Assembly: GCF_000819985.1 (NCBI RefSeq)
Contig: NZ_CDBZ01000016.1
Location: 1 to 64,000 of the forward strand
Length of the DNA stretch: 64,000 nt
From: Aeromonas media
GTDB lineage: Bacteria > Pseudomonadota > Gammaproteobacteria > Enterobacterales > Aeromonadaceae
Direction of reading: 5' to 3'
Part shown: piece by piece, positions 11,401-19,493 of the stretch
Position numbering within the stretch: the stretch's first letter is position 1
Layout of the letters: every line of letters begins with the position of its first letter
Notes under the pieces: model-generated
Told to the model about the DNA's origin: nothing
Seen by the model: only the letters and a program-made list of their open reading frames with translations
Databases searched by the model: none
Made by a program: the position numbers and the translations under genes

Positions 11401-12433
11401 GTTGATGGAGCAGATGGGAGGGAACATCCGGTTCGAGCCGGTGGCCACCGGCGGCAGCCGCTTCATTTGCGCCTGGCCACTCAGGCAGGTGCAGGAGAAG
11501 GCGCCCTGGCAGCCACGGTTCAAACAGATTTCTCTGCAGCTCCCCCCCGAGGCGCTGGCATACATGCGGGCCTGGCTCGCCGAGTTTGGCGTGACCGAGG
11601 AGGCGATGGCGCCCGTTCTTGCCGTCACCCTGGATGAGCAGGGGTTGAGTGCCTGGTCCTGGCAGGGAGAGCCCTGGATCCCGGGCTCTGTGGTGAGCCT
11701 GCTGCAACCCAGGTTGGCTCAGGGGGGCGGGGAGGTCGCGGATCTGCCGGGAGCCGGTATGCGTGTCCTCTTGGTGGAAGATCACGAGGTGAACCGGGTG
11801 TTGATCAGCATGCAGCTGAGTCAGCTGGGAGCCCGGGTACTGAGCGCCGCCAATGGCCGTCTGGCGCTGGACATCCTGCAATCGGAATCGGTGGATCTGG
11901 TGCTGACCGACCTGCAGATGCCGGTGATGGACGGTGCCGAGCTGTGCCGGCAGTTGCGGGCTTCGGCGCGCTGGCAGCAGTTGCCCGTCTATGTGATCAC
12001 CGCCGATCTCAGCGAGCAGGCGGCCCAACGTCTGGCCGATTGTGGTTGCCAGGGCCATCTGGACAAACCCGTCCTGTTGAAGGAGCTGGCCATCTTGCTG
12101 CGCACCGTCTCGGGTCGCAGCAGTGGGCCTCTGGCGGAGGACGCGGCTGTCAATGCCACGCCCATGACGACCCTGCTCAATCCGGCACTCATCAACCTCT
12201 ACCTGGTGTCGGCTCGCCAGGATCTGGCTGATATTGAGGGGTGCGTCACGACAGGGGATGAAGGTGCCCTCAATACGGCTTTACACAAGATGAAGGGGGC
12301 CGCCAAAATGGTGGGGGCCGCCGCCTTGGTTCAGGTGATCGAACGCTGGCAGCGAGCCCCCGGGCAACCCCTGGTGGAAGAATTGAAGCAGGCCGTGGAA
12401 GAAGTCTGCCGGCAACTGGGCGAGAGAGCATGA
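8489..12433 (+). CDS. BvgS/EvgS-type hybrid sensor histidine kinase
   Basis: A 1314-residue membrane kinase. A signal peptide (residues 1-18) is followed by two periplasmic solute-binding-protein-3 (Venus-flytrap) domains (about 30-240 and 265-485), one transmembrane segment (about 492-513), two PAS-like regions, HisKA with the phosphorylated His near residue 787 (SHEIRTPMNAILG), HATPase (N box LLSNAIKFS, DDEGPGIS, GTGLGLAIC), a receiver domain with Asp about 1141 (LTDLQMPVMDG) and an HPt domain with His about 1266 (LHKMKGAAKMVG). The full His-Asp-His relay is intact. The start at 8489 is chosen because it begins a clean signal peptide; an in-frame ATG at 8468 lies inside the ihfA terminator. 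The stop overlaps the operon partner: the next gene starts 1 base later. The ligand is unknown. Confidence 0.93.
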   Translation: MIKTLFLLGALLALPLRAAMLPLSAETQAYVDTLTELTFCYPVLQRPPYLEEQGGLLIDQMKRLALQLPVPLRFEKLPNWTATLQGLQHGQCDLIPHVGPARETLPGTALSRAMLEAESAILYRGELEQATFLVSPIWQAEETLQRLYPHSSQLRLTDAENWYGALVAGRGSAYLGDYLQLRYLMREFPDEGLRLRRLRSDDLVISYRLMMGDRPQLHELIDTAIRFLPPGNLYRDLGRYLPQSEQDINPLHFTDKEQAWLVGRARTIKLVADPGFMPYSGVNQQGELVGWSGDVLREVSRQTGLNFELIPVTSKEEALARLRSGEAAMMAGLLESPTLHEEFEFTRAVATSRYALVSRKRGAYNALAEVKGKVVVPRMLYDTSLLARFGQHDWAVTDNLQQGLAAVQSGEADAMLAELYQLQYPLRNNQLSELSITELPEVFGLGFAIRRDQPRLAGVLEQSLMTINDRQVSELVQRWRRLVLNQQEGVSYGFWLGSVLLALLISAAVIWSVWRSRQQLAQEARERHKAEQALALESKFRESLFQALPVPVFLRNDKGEVIKRNKRAKRMEARYATDLVLPSPQLQGAEGEIALRDQVYSYAQIPLRLGPQAPAGDLIALSDISALRERTRLLRQAERRLRALTNTVPGVVLQFTLLGGAITRVEFVSRGSHELLGLASQQIRLNPNEALTRISHQDRREMRAPMLAMLQAGRPFSHLLCYQHPGKGTRWLQFSGRGRRQGEGWRVFGVVQDVTNRVEQEHSLQLSHEQAQQAVLAKGRFLAAVSHEIRTPMNAILGLLEWLDQTELSAEQASVLAHVRQAGNELLGLLNDVLDFSRNESRQLRLSLQPTDLVELCEHVAAVHWSKARSKRLQLRLNLDPTLPALMALDPHRVQQVLHNLLSNAIKFSERGEVVLWARRHGEWIWCGVDDEGPGISAELLPRLFLPFEQGEELGQLRAQGTGLGLAICRQLMEQMGGNIRFEPVATGGSRFICAWPLRQVQEKAPWQPRFKQISLQLPPEALAYMRAWLAEFGVTEEAMAPVLAVTLDEQGLSAWSWQGEPWIPGSVVSLLQPRLAQGGGEVADLPGAGMRVLLVEDHEVNRVLISMQLSQLGARVLSAANGRLALDILQSESVDLVLTDLQMPVMDGAELCRQLRASARWQQLPVYVITADLSEQAAQRLADCGCQGHLDKPVLLKELAILLRTVSGRSSGPLAEDAAVNATPMTTLLNPALINLYLVSARQDLADIEGCVTTGDEGALNTALHKMKGAAKMVGAAALVQVIERWQRAPGQPLVEELKQAVEEVCRQLGERA

Positions 12434-12434
12434 G

Positions 12435-13679
12435 ATGATCATCACAGATGAAGAGTTATTGGCGTTGCTGGAGTCTGACGTCAGCCAGGAACCCGTATTT
12501 CACCCCGTCAGCGTCTATGCCCTGGACGCTGTCTCACACCGGGCGGCAAAGGAGGCGGGCTTGCCGGCCTATGCCAGCCTGCACCGTACTCGACCCGACG
12601 CGAGCTGGCAGTGGGAGGGGTTGTTCGCCGCCGGGGCCATCGCTCTGTTCGATCCCGCCTCCCATGCGGGAACCGACTATCTGCCGCGGCTGCAGACTCC
12701 AGGGGTGGGGATCTATCGCCTGTCGGATCCCTGGCTTGAGGGGGTGGAGGCTCGGGAGCAGGGGTGGCGGGATTGGCTCGCCCAGCTCCAGATCCTGCTG
12801 CTCGAGGATCATCCCTTCCAGGGAGCCTGCATCCAGCAGGAGATCCAGGCGCTGGGACTACCCTGCCACTGGGTGCAGGACGGCGAGGGTTGCCTGCAGG
12901 TGCTGGAAGAGGGGGACGTGGGACTGCTGGTCTGCGATCTCAGTCTGGCGGAGCAGGATGCCATCAGTCTCTTGATGAACCACCCCCAGTACCGTCGTTT
13001 GCCCATCATATTGCTGTCCGCCCACGATCAGACCCTGATTGACGGGGCCAGACGCCTGCTGCACGACGCCGGCTTCAACGTGCTGGCCGCGCTGGCCAAA
13101 CCGCTGCAGAGCGACGATCTGCTGCGTCTGCTCAAGACGCTCTATCTGGGGCCGCAGCGTCAACGCAGACTGGGTGGCTTGAAGCGTACCATTCGCAGCT
13201 GGCAGGGAGAGGCGCGGGGTCAGCTTGGTTTGCTGGCGGATGCGGCCTCTTGCCCTCTGCCGGTCTGGCTGGCCGTGAGCAGCCTGCCCCCGCACTGGGA
13301 GCCCCTCAAGGCATGGCTGGAGCAGCATGGCCGGCAGGCGAGCGAGCTGACCCTGGTCATCCACCGGCGGGATCACCTGCTGAGCCAGGCGGATCGCTTC
13401 GCCCTGGTGTTGCAGGCGAGTCTGGCGGGGGCCAGGCTCGCCCTGCTGCTCGACAGTGCCCAACATCTGCCTTTCGATCAACTGGAGCGATTGCCGCTCC
13501 AGAGCCTGCTGCTGGGGCAGCATCTGTTGCCGGAGCTGGAGGCCATAGCCGCGGACTCCCTGCTGGCCCGTTTCATCCAGCGGGCCCGCGAACTGGGCAT
13601 GGCCCTCTATCTCGACGATCCCTTCAACCTGCAGGATGCCGCCCAGTGGCAGGATCGCGGCATGGCGGGGCGCTGGTAG
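12435..13679 (+). CDS. response regulator with receiver and degenerate EAL-like domain
   Basis: A 414-residue protein, almost certainly the partner of the preceding kinase (1-base gap). Residues 1-115 have no recognised domain. A receiver domain follows (about 118-235), with acidic pocket LLEDH, phospho-acceptor Asp about 168 (VCDLSL) and the conserved Lys (AKPLQ). The C-terminal 170 residues keep the layout of an EAL phosphodiesterase (LALLLDSAQHLPFDQLERLPLQ aligning with the DDFG...LKRLP region), but the catalytic E-A-L, metal-binding Asp pair and Lys are missing. It is therefore predicted to be a non-catalytic c-di-GMP sensor or protein-interaction domain. There is no DNA-binding domain. 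Confidence 0.75.
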   Translation: MIITDEELLALLESDVSQEPVFHPVSVYALDAVSHRAAKEAGLPAYASLHRTRPDASWQWEGLFAAGAIALFDPASHAGTDYLPRLQTPGVGIYRLSDPWLEGVEAREQGWRDWLAQLQILLLEDHPFQGACIQQEIQALGLPCHWVQDGEGCLQVLEEGDVGLLVCDLSLAEQDAISLLMNHPQYRRLPIILLSAHDQTLIDGARRLLHDAGFNVLAALAKPLQSDDLLRLLKTLYLGPQRQRRLGGLKRTIRSWQGEARGQLGLLADAASCPLPVWLAVSSLPPHWEPLKAWLEQHGRQASELTLVIHRRDHLLSQADRFALVLQASLAGARLALLLDSAQHLPFDQLERLPLQSLLLGQHLLPELEAIAADSLLARFIQRARELGMALYLDDPFNLQDAAQWQDRGMAGRW

Positions 13680-13682
13680 CCC

Positions 13683-14297
13683 GTGCCGCGCTATCTTTGC
13701 TGGCCTCCCGATGAGGCGCGCCTGCACCGGGCACTGGCGGGTTGGGTGCATCCCGGCTCACGGGCATCCTTGCCCTTGATGATGGACGTGGGCGGCATCC
13801 CCTGCCGGTTGCAGGAGCTGGCAGGGGCCGATCCCGAACGCTTGAAGGCGGCCTATGAGGCGCTGAGCGAACAGAGTGTCTACCTGCGTTTCATGCGCGC
13901 CAAACAGCCAGTCACCGCCGAGCAGCTCGCCTTCTTTCTCGATTATCCCAGAGCGCCCCAGATAGGGCTGCTGCTCACCGACGAACAGGGGCGGCCGCTG
14001 GCCATGGCCCAGTCCATCCGACGGCGCCTGCATCCCGACAGGGCGGAGTTCTCCTGCATTGTTGCGGATCATTTTCAGCATCGGGGCGCCGGGCGCCGCC
14101 TCTTGCTGGCGCTGGCCCTGCTGGCGCGCGGGGAGGGGATCCGCGAGTGGACCGCCGAGGTGCTCGGACAGAATCGTCCCATGCTGGCCCTGCTGAAGGG
14201 GTTGGGGCTCCCGCTCACCCTGGTGACGGGCCGGGAGATGGTGTTTGTCCGGCTGGACTTGAGCGTCCTCGATACCCTGATGCCCCGGCATGCATAA
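13683..14297 (+). CDS. GNAT-family acetyltransferase, Pat-like
   Basis: A 204-residue protein starting at GTG 13683, three bases after the previous stop; no ATG gives a full domain. Residues about 45-195 form a GNAT fold: the segment LSEQSVYLRFMRAK resembles the helix at the start of the acetyltransferase domain of Pat/YfiQ-type protein lysine acetyltransferases, and HRGAGRRLL matches the acetyl-CoA pyrophosphate-binding motif (Q/R-x-x-G-x-G/A). The large CoA-binding/ATP-grasp part of Pat is absent. It lies 72 bases upstream of the deacylase gene cobB, so protein acetylation is a plausible but unproven role. Confidence 0.7.
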   Translation: MPRYLCWPPDEARLHRALAGWVHPGSRASLPLMMDVGGIPCRLQELAGADPERLKAAYEALSEQSVYLRFMRAKQPVTAEQLAFFLDYPRAPQIGLLLTDEQGRPLAMAQSIRRRLHPDRAEFSCIVADHFQHRGAGRRLLLALALLARGEGIREWTAEVLGQNRPMLALLKGLGLPLTLVTGREMVFVRLDLSVLDTLMPRHA

Positions 14298-14369
14298 GAC
14301 CAAGGGCGAATGTGCCGGGCCGACCTGCTGTGCTAAGGTCAGCCTGTCACCCGTTGGAGGAAATCAACC

Positions 14370-15143
14370 ATGGTGCAGTCAGCCAAACATATCGTGATCC
14401 TCACCGGCGCCGGCATCTCGGCCGAATCCGGCATCAAGACCTTTCGGGCTTGCGACGGCCTGTGGGAGGAGCACAGGGTGGAAGACGTGGCCACCCCGGA
14501 GGGCTACGCCCGGGATCCTGAGCTGGTACAACGCTTTTACAACGCACGGCGCCATCAGTTGCAACGAGTCGAGATCCACCCCAATCCCGCCCATTATGCC
14601 CTCGCACGCCTCGAGCGCCTGCTGCCGGGTCGCGTGACCCTGGTCACCCAGAACATCGACAACCTGCACGAGAGCGCCGGCAGCAAGCACCTCATTCACA
14701 TGCACGGAGAGCTGCTCAAGGCCCGTTGCCCGGTTTCCGGGCAGGTGATCGAGTGGCGCGGGGAGCTCCATCAGGAGGAGCTCTGCTCCTGCTGCCAGTT
14801 GCCCCAGCCGTTGCGGCCTCATGTGGTCTGGTTTGGCGAAATGCCGCTCGGACTGGATCGCATCTACTCGGCGCTGGCGCAATGCGATCTCTTCATCTCC
14901 ATCGGCACCTCGGGAGCCGTCTATCCAGCGGCAGGGTTTGTGCACGAGGCGGGCCTCAACGGTGCTCACACGGTCGAGCTCAACCTGGAGCCGAGCGAGG
15001 TTGGCAGCCAGTTTGACGAGAAGCGCTATGGCCCTGCCTCCCTACTGGTGCCGGCTTTCGTGGACGAATTGTTGCAAAGCTGCGGCATACACCAGCCCAA
15101 ACAGATCGACGGTCATAACTGGATGGAGATGCGTGGACCATAG
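14370..15143 (+). CDS. cobB: NAD-dependent protein deacylase (sirtuin)
   Basis: A 257-residue SIR2-family enzyme that removes acyl groups from lysines using NAD. Visible motifs: NAD-binding [21 protein letters not shown], catalytic His in HMHGEL, and Cys residues for the zinc site (KARCPVSG and the LCSCCQ cluster). A residue usually Ala in the KTFRA-ADG segment is Cys here (FRACDGLWE). The start has GGAGGAA upstream. A hairpin (ATTGAGTCA at 15147 with TGGCTCAAT at 15170) follows the gene but lacks a T-run. Confidence 0.93.
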   Translation: MVQSAKHIVILTGAGISAESGIKTFRACDGLWEEHRVEDVATPEGYARDPELVQRFYNARRHQLQRVEIHPNPAHYALARLERLLPGRVTLVTQNIDNLHESAGSKHLIHMHGELLKARCPVSGQVIEWRGELHQEELCSCCQLPQPLRPHVVWFGEMPLGLDRIYSALAQCDLFISIGTSGAVYPAAGFVHEAGLNGAHTVELNLEPSEVGSQFDEKRYGPASLLVPAFVDELLQSCGIHQPKQIDGHNWMEMRGP

Positions 15144-15229
15144 CCTATTGAGTCACAACATAGTTGCATTGGCTCAATGAAGCCGCCACACTGACCCGTA
15201 AAATAGAGGATGCAGCTGGCGCAAGGTAT

Positions 15230-15712
15230 ATGGACATTTTCAAGCGTGGGACCGTTTTTCTTCTGCTGGTGCTGACAACGTTCAGCACTCAGGCCACCGC
15301 TTCCTCACCTCTGTTGCTGCTGATCCTGCCAGACAAGCGGGAGATCCCTCTGGATGAGGCGACACTGGCCGCCTTGCCGCAGACAGAGTTCGAGACGGCG
15401 ACCCCCTGGACCGTCGGGGTTCACCGTTATCGTGGCCCGACCCTGAAGGCGATGCTGATGGCTCAGGGGCTCAAGGATGTCACTCAAGTCCGGGTGACCG
15501 GCCTCAATGACTATCAACAACAGTTCAATCTTGCCCGGTTTGCCCAGGTGCCGCTGACTCTGGTGCGCTATCAGGATGACAAGCCGTTGACCCGTCGCAA
15601 CAAGGGGCCAGTCTGGCTGCTGATGCCCTTCTCGGAATATCCTGAACTCGATGTCTCCTCCATCCACAGCTACATGGTGTGGCAACTGGTGCGCATCGAG
15701 GTCATCCCGTGA
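15230..15712 (+). CDS. periplasmic protein with molybdopterin-oxidoreductase-like fold
   Basis: A 160-residue protein with a signal peptide (residues 1 to about 24, ending AQATAS-like). The mature part resembles the small Oxidored_molyb-type domain: the segment YRGPTLKAMLMAQGL, followed by VTGLNDYQQQF and a terminal VWLLMPF...WQLVRIEV. No cysteine exists in the mature protein, so the molybdenum-ligating Cys of true sulfite-oxidase-family enzymes is missing; a sensory or ligand-binding role is more likely. The stop codon overlaps the GTG start of the downstream diguanylate cyclase by 4 bases (GTGA), so the two are translationally coupled. The start at 15230 is chosen over the ATG at 15164 because it opens the signal peptide. 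Confidence 0.65.
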   Translation: MDIFKRGTVFLLLVLTTFSTQATASSPLLLLILPDKREIPLDEATLAALPQTEFETATPWTVGVHRYRGPTLKAMLMAQGLKDVTQVRVTGLNDYQQQFNLARFAQVPLTLVRYQDDKPLTRRNKGPVWLLMPFSEYPELDVSSIHSYMVWQLVRIEVIP

Positions 15713-17367
15713 CTCGTCGACAGCGCCACAATCTGCTGCTCGCGGCCATCTCTCTGCTGTTTCTCTTCTCTTCCGTCTGGGGGCTGTTGCTGCAGAATCG
15801 GCACGAGCAACTGGTCGATATGTTCTATCGCAACACCCACTGGAACATCAGCCAGGTCATGCTGGAATCCCAGCGTTTCCTTTACGATTTGCGCCTCTAT
15901 CGGGCGGGAGCCCTCGAGATGGAGACCCTGAGCCTGGATTACGATCTGCTGTGGAATCGGCTGGATGTGTTTCTGGTCAGCAGCGAAACTGCCGATGCGC
16001 GCACTCGTCATGGATTGGGAAGCGTGTTGGCCAGGTTGTTTGAGGAGGTCAAGGCACTCGAACCCCAGATGCAGGCCGGTAAGCTGCAAGAGGGCGAGGC
16101 CCTTGTCCGTTCGCAGGCCCGGATTGCAGCACTGACCCGCCAGGTGGAGCAGATAGGGGATCATATTCTCTCCGGGCAGGAGCGGGAAGCCTCGCTCAAT
16201 CAACTGCGCCAGAGCCTGTTCTGGATCCAGATCTGGCAATTGATCCTGCTGGTGATGGGAGGCGTGCTGGTGTTTGCCCTGATCCGCACCAATCTGCAGA
16301 ATCGCCGCCTCTCCCTGCTCGACCCCATGACCCGGCTTGGCAATCGCCGCGCCTTGCAGGGACAGCTCAGACAATCCCTGCAGCGCAATCATGCCCAGGC
16401 CCTGGTGGTGCTGGATCTGAAACGGTTCAAGCAGGTCAATGATCTGCTCGGTTACCAGGTCGGCGATCGCCTGCTGCAGGCGGTCTCCGCCCGGCTGCGG
16501 CAAGCCTATCCCGGTCGGGCTTACCGGCTGGGGGGGGACGAATTTGCGGTGGTCCTGGCCGGCGAGCAGCCCGGCCTCGAATCCCAGATGGACGCCATGG
16601 TGAGCCTGTTGCAGTTCGAGTTCGTGACCCGGGAGAGCAGCTTCGATCTTGCCTGTCGTTTCGGGGTAGCCAGGGCTATGGAAGGGGAGGACGCGGATCA
16701 GCTGCTGGAGCAGGCCATACTGGCACTGAATCAGGCCAAGCGGGACAATGCGACCCTGATCTGGTTCCAGCCAGCGATGAAGGCCTCTCTGAGCATGAGT
16801 CAGCGTCAGCTGCATCAGTTGCGGGAGTGGTTGGCAGGGACGGCACCCTCGCCGCTGGAGACGATATCACAGACCCTGGAGGATGAGCGGGGGCAGCGGG
16901 TGCTGAACATCAGCCTGCGCTGGCGGGTGGGACAGCAGGGGTGCGACATGGACTGGATGCAGGAGCGCGGTGTGCTGGGACAAGTGGTGGCCCGATTGCT
17001 GACGGACGCCGAGCACCAGCAGCCGTTGCTGCTGGTGCTCCATCAGCAGTCTCAGCTGGCTCATGTCCTGGCCTACCTGCCCCCCTTGGAAGAGAAAGTG
17101 CTCATCCTGGCGCTGCCGACCCTGACGGAGGATGCCGCCCTGCTGGAAAAAGTCAGCCAGCGCGGCTGCGTACTGGCATTGCGTGAGCTGGGCAGTCGCG
17201 CCCCCGCACTGTTGCGCGCGGGCTGGCCGGTGCGCTACTGGCTGCCCGACCCCTCGGATCACGATGTCTTGTTGCAGCCCCTGGCGCGGCAATTGGGGCT
17301 GTTGCGTCTGGGTCGCCCGGCAGAAGAGCAAGAAGGGGAGACGAGGAGACAGCGGGAGCCCTGTTGA
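15709..17367 (+). CDS. membrane diguanylate cyclase with degenerate C-terminal EAL-like region
   Basis: A 552-residue protein starting at GTG 15709, overlapping the previous stop. Two transmembrane helices (about residues 8-27 and 168-190) enclose a periplasmic sensor region with heptad character. The GGDEF domain (about 205-370) has an intact active site GGDEF near residue 276, so it should make c-di-GMP. The inhibitory RxxD I-site is absent (the preceding residues are PGRAYRL). The last 170 residues have EAL-like spacing but no catalytic residues. The adjacent periplasmic protein is a likely sensory partner. Confidence 0.85.
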   Translation: MTRRQRHNLLLAAISLLFLFSSVWGLLLQNRHEQLVDMFYRNTHWNISQVMLESQRFLYDLRLYRAGALEMETLSLDYDLLWNRLDVFLVSSETADARTRHGLGSVLARLFEEVKALEPQMQAGKLQEGEALVRSQARIAALTRQVEQIGDHILSGQEREASLNQLRQSLFWIQIWQLILLVMGGVLVFALIRTNLQNRRLSLLDPMTRLGNRRALQGQLRQSLQRNHAQALVVLDLKRFKQVNDLLGYQVGDRLLQAVSARLRQAYPGRAYRLGGDEFAVVLAGEQPGLESQMDAMVSLLQFEFVTRESSFDLACRFGVARAMEGEDADQLLEQAILALNQAKRDNATLIWFQPAMKASLSMSQRQLHQLREWLAGTAPSPLETISQTLEDERGQRVLNISLRWRVGQQGCDMDWMQERGVLGQVVARLLTDAEHQQPLLLVLHQQSQLAHVLAYLPPLEEKVLILALPTLTEDAALLEKVSQRGCVLALRELGSRAPALLRAGWPVRYWLPDPSDHDVLLQPLARQLGLLRLGRPAEEQEGETRRQREPC

Positions 17368-17384
17368 CTCGGTGGCGATGAAGG

Positions 17385-17423
17385 AAAACGACAAGGGCGG
17401 CCCGAGGCCGCCCTTGTCGTTTT
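17385..17423. terminator. bidirectional terminator between the cyclase gene and rbsR
   Basis: An 18-bp perfect inverted repeat (17385-17402 and 17406-17423) with a 3-base loop CGA, bounded by AAAA and TTTT. It serves both converging transcripts. Confidence 0.9.
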
Positions 17424-17430
17424 GAGCAAA

Positions 17431-18459
17431 TCACTGCGGGTGGAGGGCCGCGGGGGGCGGGAAGGGGGCGCAGGAGTCTCTGATCACCAGATCTGGGTCC
17501 ACGGTGATCATGCGATTATCTATCCGTTCACCGTTGATCCGCGCCAGCAAGCGGGTGACGGCGAGGCGACCCAGCTCCTCTTTCGGTTGATTGACCGTGG
17601 TCAGCGGGGGGGACATAAACTCGGCCAGTGCCACGTTGTCATACCCGACGAGGGAGAGATCCCGCGGTATGACGAGCCCGGCTCGATGGGCGGCACTGAT
17701 GACCCCCATGGCCATCATGTCATTGCAGACGAAGAGGGCGGTGGGGCGTGCAGGCAGGGCAAGCAGGCGGGTCATGGCGGCAAAGCCGCTGGCGCAGTCG
17801 AAATCTCCCTCCTGGATCCAGGCCGGATTGATGGCCCGTCCGGCCTCCTGCATGGCCTGCTCGAAGCCAGCCAGGCGCTGGTTGGCTGGGGCGCGGCGGT
17901 GGGGGCCGGTGATGCAGCCGATGTCGGTATGACCGAGTGAAAGGAGATGGCGGGTGGCGAGATAGCCGCCGCGATGGGAGTTGTCGGCGATGAGATCCAC
18001 CTCCTTGCTCTCCATGCCCCAGTCCATCACCACCACCGGCAGGCTCTTGAGCCAGTCGAGCTGGTTGAACACCTCCTGCTGTCCTTCGCTGCACATGATG
18101 AGCAGACCGTCGACCCGTTTGCGCAACATCATTTTCAGGTAGGAGAGGGCCGTCTCGGCCTGCCCCTCGGTGTTGCCCAGCATCAGGTTGTAGCCCTGCT
18201 CGAAGCAGTAGCGCTCCACCCCGCGCACCACCTCGGCGAAGAAGGGGTTGCTGGAGGTGGTGACCAGCATGCCGATGCTGTTGGTCTCCTTCACCTTGAG
18301 GCTGCGGGCCACCAGGCTGGGGGCGTAGTTGAGATCGCGCATGGCACTGAAGACCCGCTCCCGGGTCTCCTCGGCCACGAAACGGGTCTCGTTGATGACG
18401 TGAGAGACGGTGGTGGTGGAGACGCCCGCTCGCGCCGCCACCTCCTTGATATTGGCCAT
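17431..18459 (-). CDS. rbsR: ribose operon repressor (LacI family)
   Basis: A 342-residue LacI/GalR-type regulator. The helix-turn-helix and hinge are at the N-terminus (IKEVAARAGVSTTTVSHVIN, then SLVARSLK), followed by a periplasmic-binding-protein-like ribose-binding domain (SIGMLVTTSSNPFFAEVV onward). It represses the rbs genes in the absence of ribose. The start ATG overlaps the rbsK stop by one base, so it is the last gene of rbsDACBKR, the E. coli order. A matching operator lies upstream of rbsD. Confidence 0.95.
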   Translation of the reverse strand: MANIKEVAARAGVSTTTVSHVINETRFVAEETRERVFSAMRDLNYAPSLVARSLKVKETNSIGMLVTTSSNPFFAEVVRGVERYCFEQGYNLMLGNTEGQAETALSYLKMMLRKRVDGLLIMCSEGQQEVFNQLDWLKSLPVVVMDWGMESKEVDLIADNSHRGGYLATRHLLSLGHTDIGCITGPHRRAPANQRLAGFEQAMQEAGRAINPAWIQEGDFDCASGFAAMTRLLALPARPTALFVCNDMMAMGVISAAHRAGLVIPRDLSLVGYDNVALAEFMSPPLTTVNQPKEELGRLAVTRLLARINGERIDNRMITVDPDLVIRDSCAPFPPPAALHPQ

Positions 18460-19391
18460 CAGTGCCCCTGCGCCGCTTGCGCCAGCAGGAAGGTGTCGAC
18501 CTCCTGCTTGCTCGGAATGGAGCTTTGGGCGCCGAACCGGGTGACAGAAAGCGCCGCCGCGCCGTGAGCGAAGCGCACCGCGTCATGGAAGTCAGCGCCG
18601 GCCAGCTCGGCCGCCAGCAGGGCGCCGTTGAAGGTATCTCCAGCGGCCGTGGTGTCCACCGCCTCGACCCGAAAGCCCGGAATGAGCGCCTGCTGTCGGC
18701 CGTTGCTGCAATAAACGCCCTGAGAGCCCAGGGTGATCATCACCTCCCCAATGCCCATCTGGTGGAAGCGGGCGGCCGCCTGTGCCGCACTCGCCTCGTC
18801 ACTCACCTTGACCCCGGTCAGCAGCTCGGCTTCGGTCTGGTTGGGGGTGATGAGATCCACCAGCGCCAACAGCTCGGCCGAGAGCGGCCGGGCGGGCGCC
18901 GGATTGAGCACCACCCGGGTGCCGTGGGTGCGGGCCAGACGGGCAGCCTCGAAGACGCTCTCCAGCGGTACTTCCAGTTGCAGCAGCAGGGTGTGGGCGT
19001 CCGCAATCAAGGCTTCGTGGCATTTCACCACGGCAGGAGTGAGGGCGCCGTTGGCCTCGGCGGAGATGCCGATGCTGTTCTCCCCCTCGTCGCTCACATA
19101 GATGATGGCGATGCCGGTGGGGAGGTGCTCGTCCTGCGCCACTGCGCTCACGTCGATGCCATCGTTGGCGAAGCCCGCCTTCATCTGGCGGCCGATGGCG
19201 TCGTCGCCGATGCGGGCGATAAAGGAGACGGCAGCACCGAGGCGAGCGGCGGCCACCGCCTGATTGGCCCCCTTGCCGCCGGGCACCACCTGATAGCTGT
19301 GACCGGTCAGGGTTTCACCCGGGCGAGGAAAGTGGGGAACGCGCAGCACATGGTCTGCATTGACACTGCCCAGAACGACGAGACGATTCAT
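18459..19391 (-). CDS. rbsK: ribokinase
   Basis: Phosphorylates ribose to ribose 5-phosphate. The 310-residue PfkB-family protein has the N-terminal signature VVPGGKGANQAVAAARLG and the C-terminal signature with catalytic Asp (DTTAAGDTFNGALLAAEL). The start at 19391 (MNRLVVLGSVNADH) matches the family; an in-frame ATG 48 bases upstream is not supported. The 102-base gap from rbsB contains a strong hairpin. Confidence 0.96.
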   Translation of the reverse strand: MNRLVVLGSVNADHVLRVPHFPRPGETLTGHSYQVVPGGKGANQAVAAARLGAAVSFIARIGDDAIGRQMKAGFANDGIDVSAVAQDEHLPTGIAIIYVSDEGENSIGISAEANGALTPAVVKCHEALIADAHTLLLQLEVPLESVFEAARLARTHGTRVVLNPAPARPLSAELLALVDLITPNQTEAELLTGVKVSDEASAAQAAARFHQMGIGEVMITLGSQGVYCSNGRQQALIPGFRVEAVDTTAAGDTFNGALLAAELAGADFHDAVRFAHGAAALSVTRFGAQSSIPSKQEVDTFLLAQAAQGH

Positions 19392-19465
19392 GTTGACTAC
19401 TCCTGATGCATCTTGGCTTGGACGCTCGGGTTGGAGCACCCAGGCCGGGAGGCATGGTAAGAGAG

Positions 19466-19487
19466 CGGGGGAGGCGAGCCTCCCCCG
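19466..19487 (-). promoter_or_regulatory. GC-rich hairpin between rbsB and rbsK
   Basis: CGGGGGAGG (19466-19474) and CCTCCCCCG (19479-19487) with loop CGAG, starting 7 bases after the rbsB stop. There is no T-run. Hairpins in this place commonly protect the upstream binding-protein mRNA from 3' exonucleases and lower expression of the distal genes; that role is inferred. Confidence 0.6.
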
Positions 19488-19493
19488 TCATGC

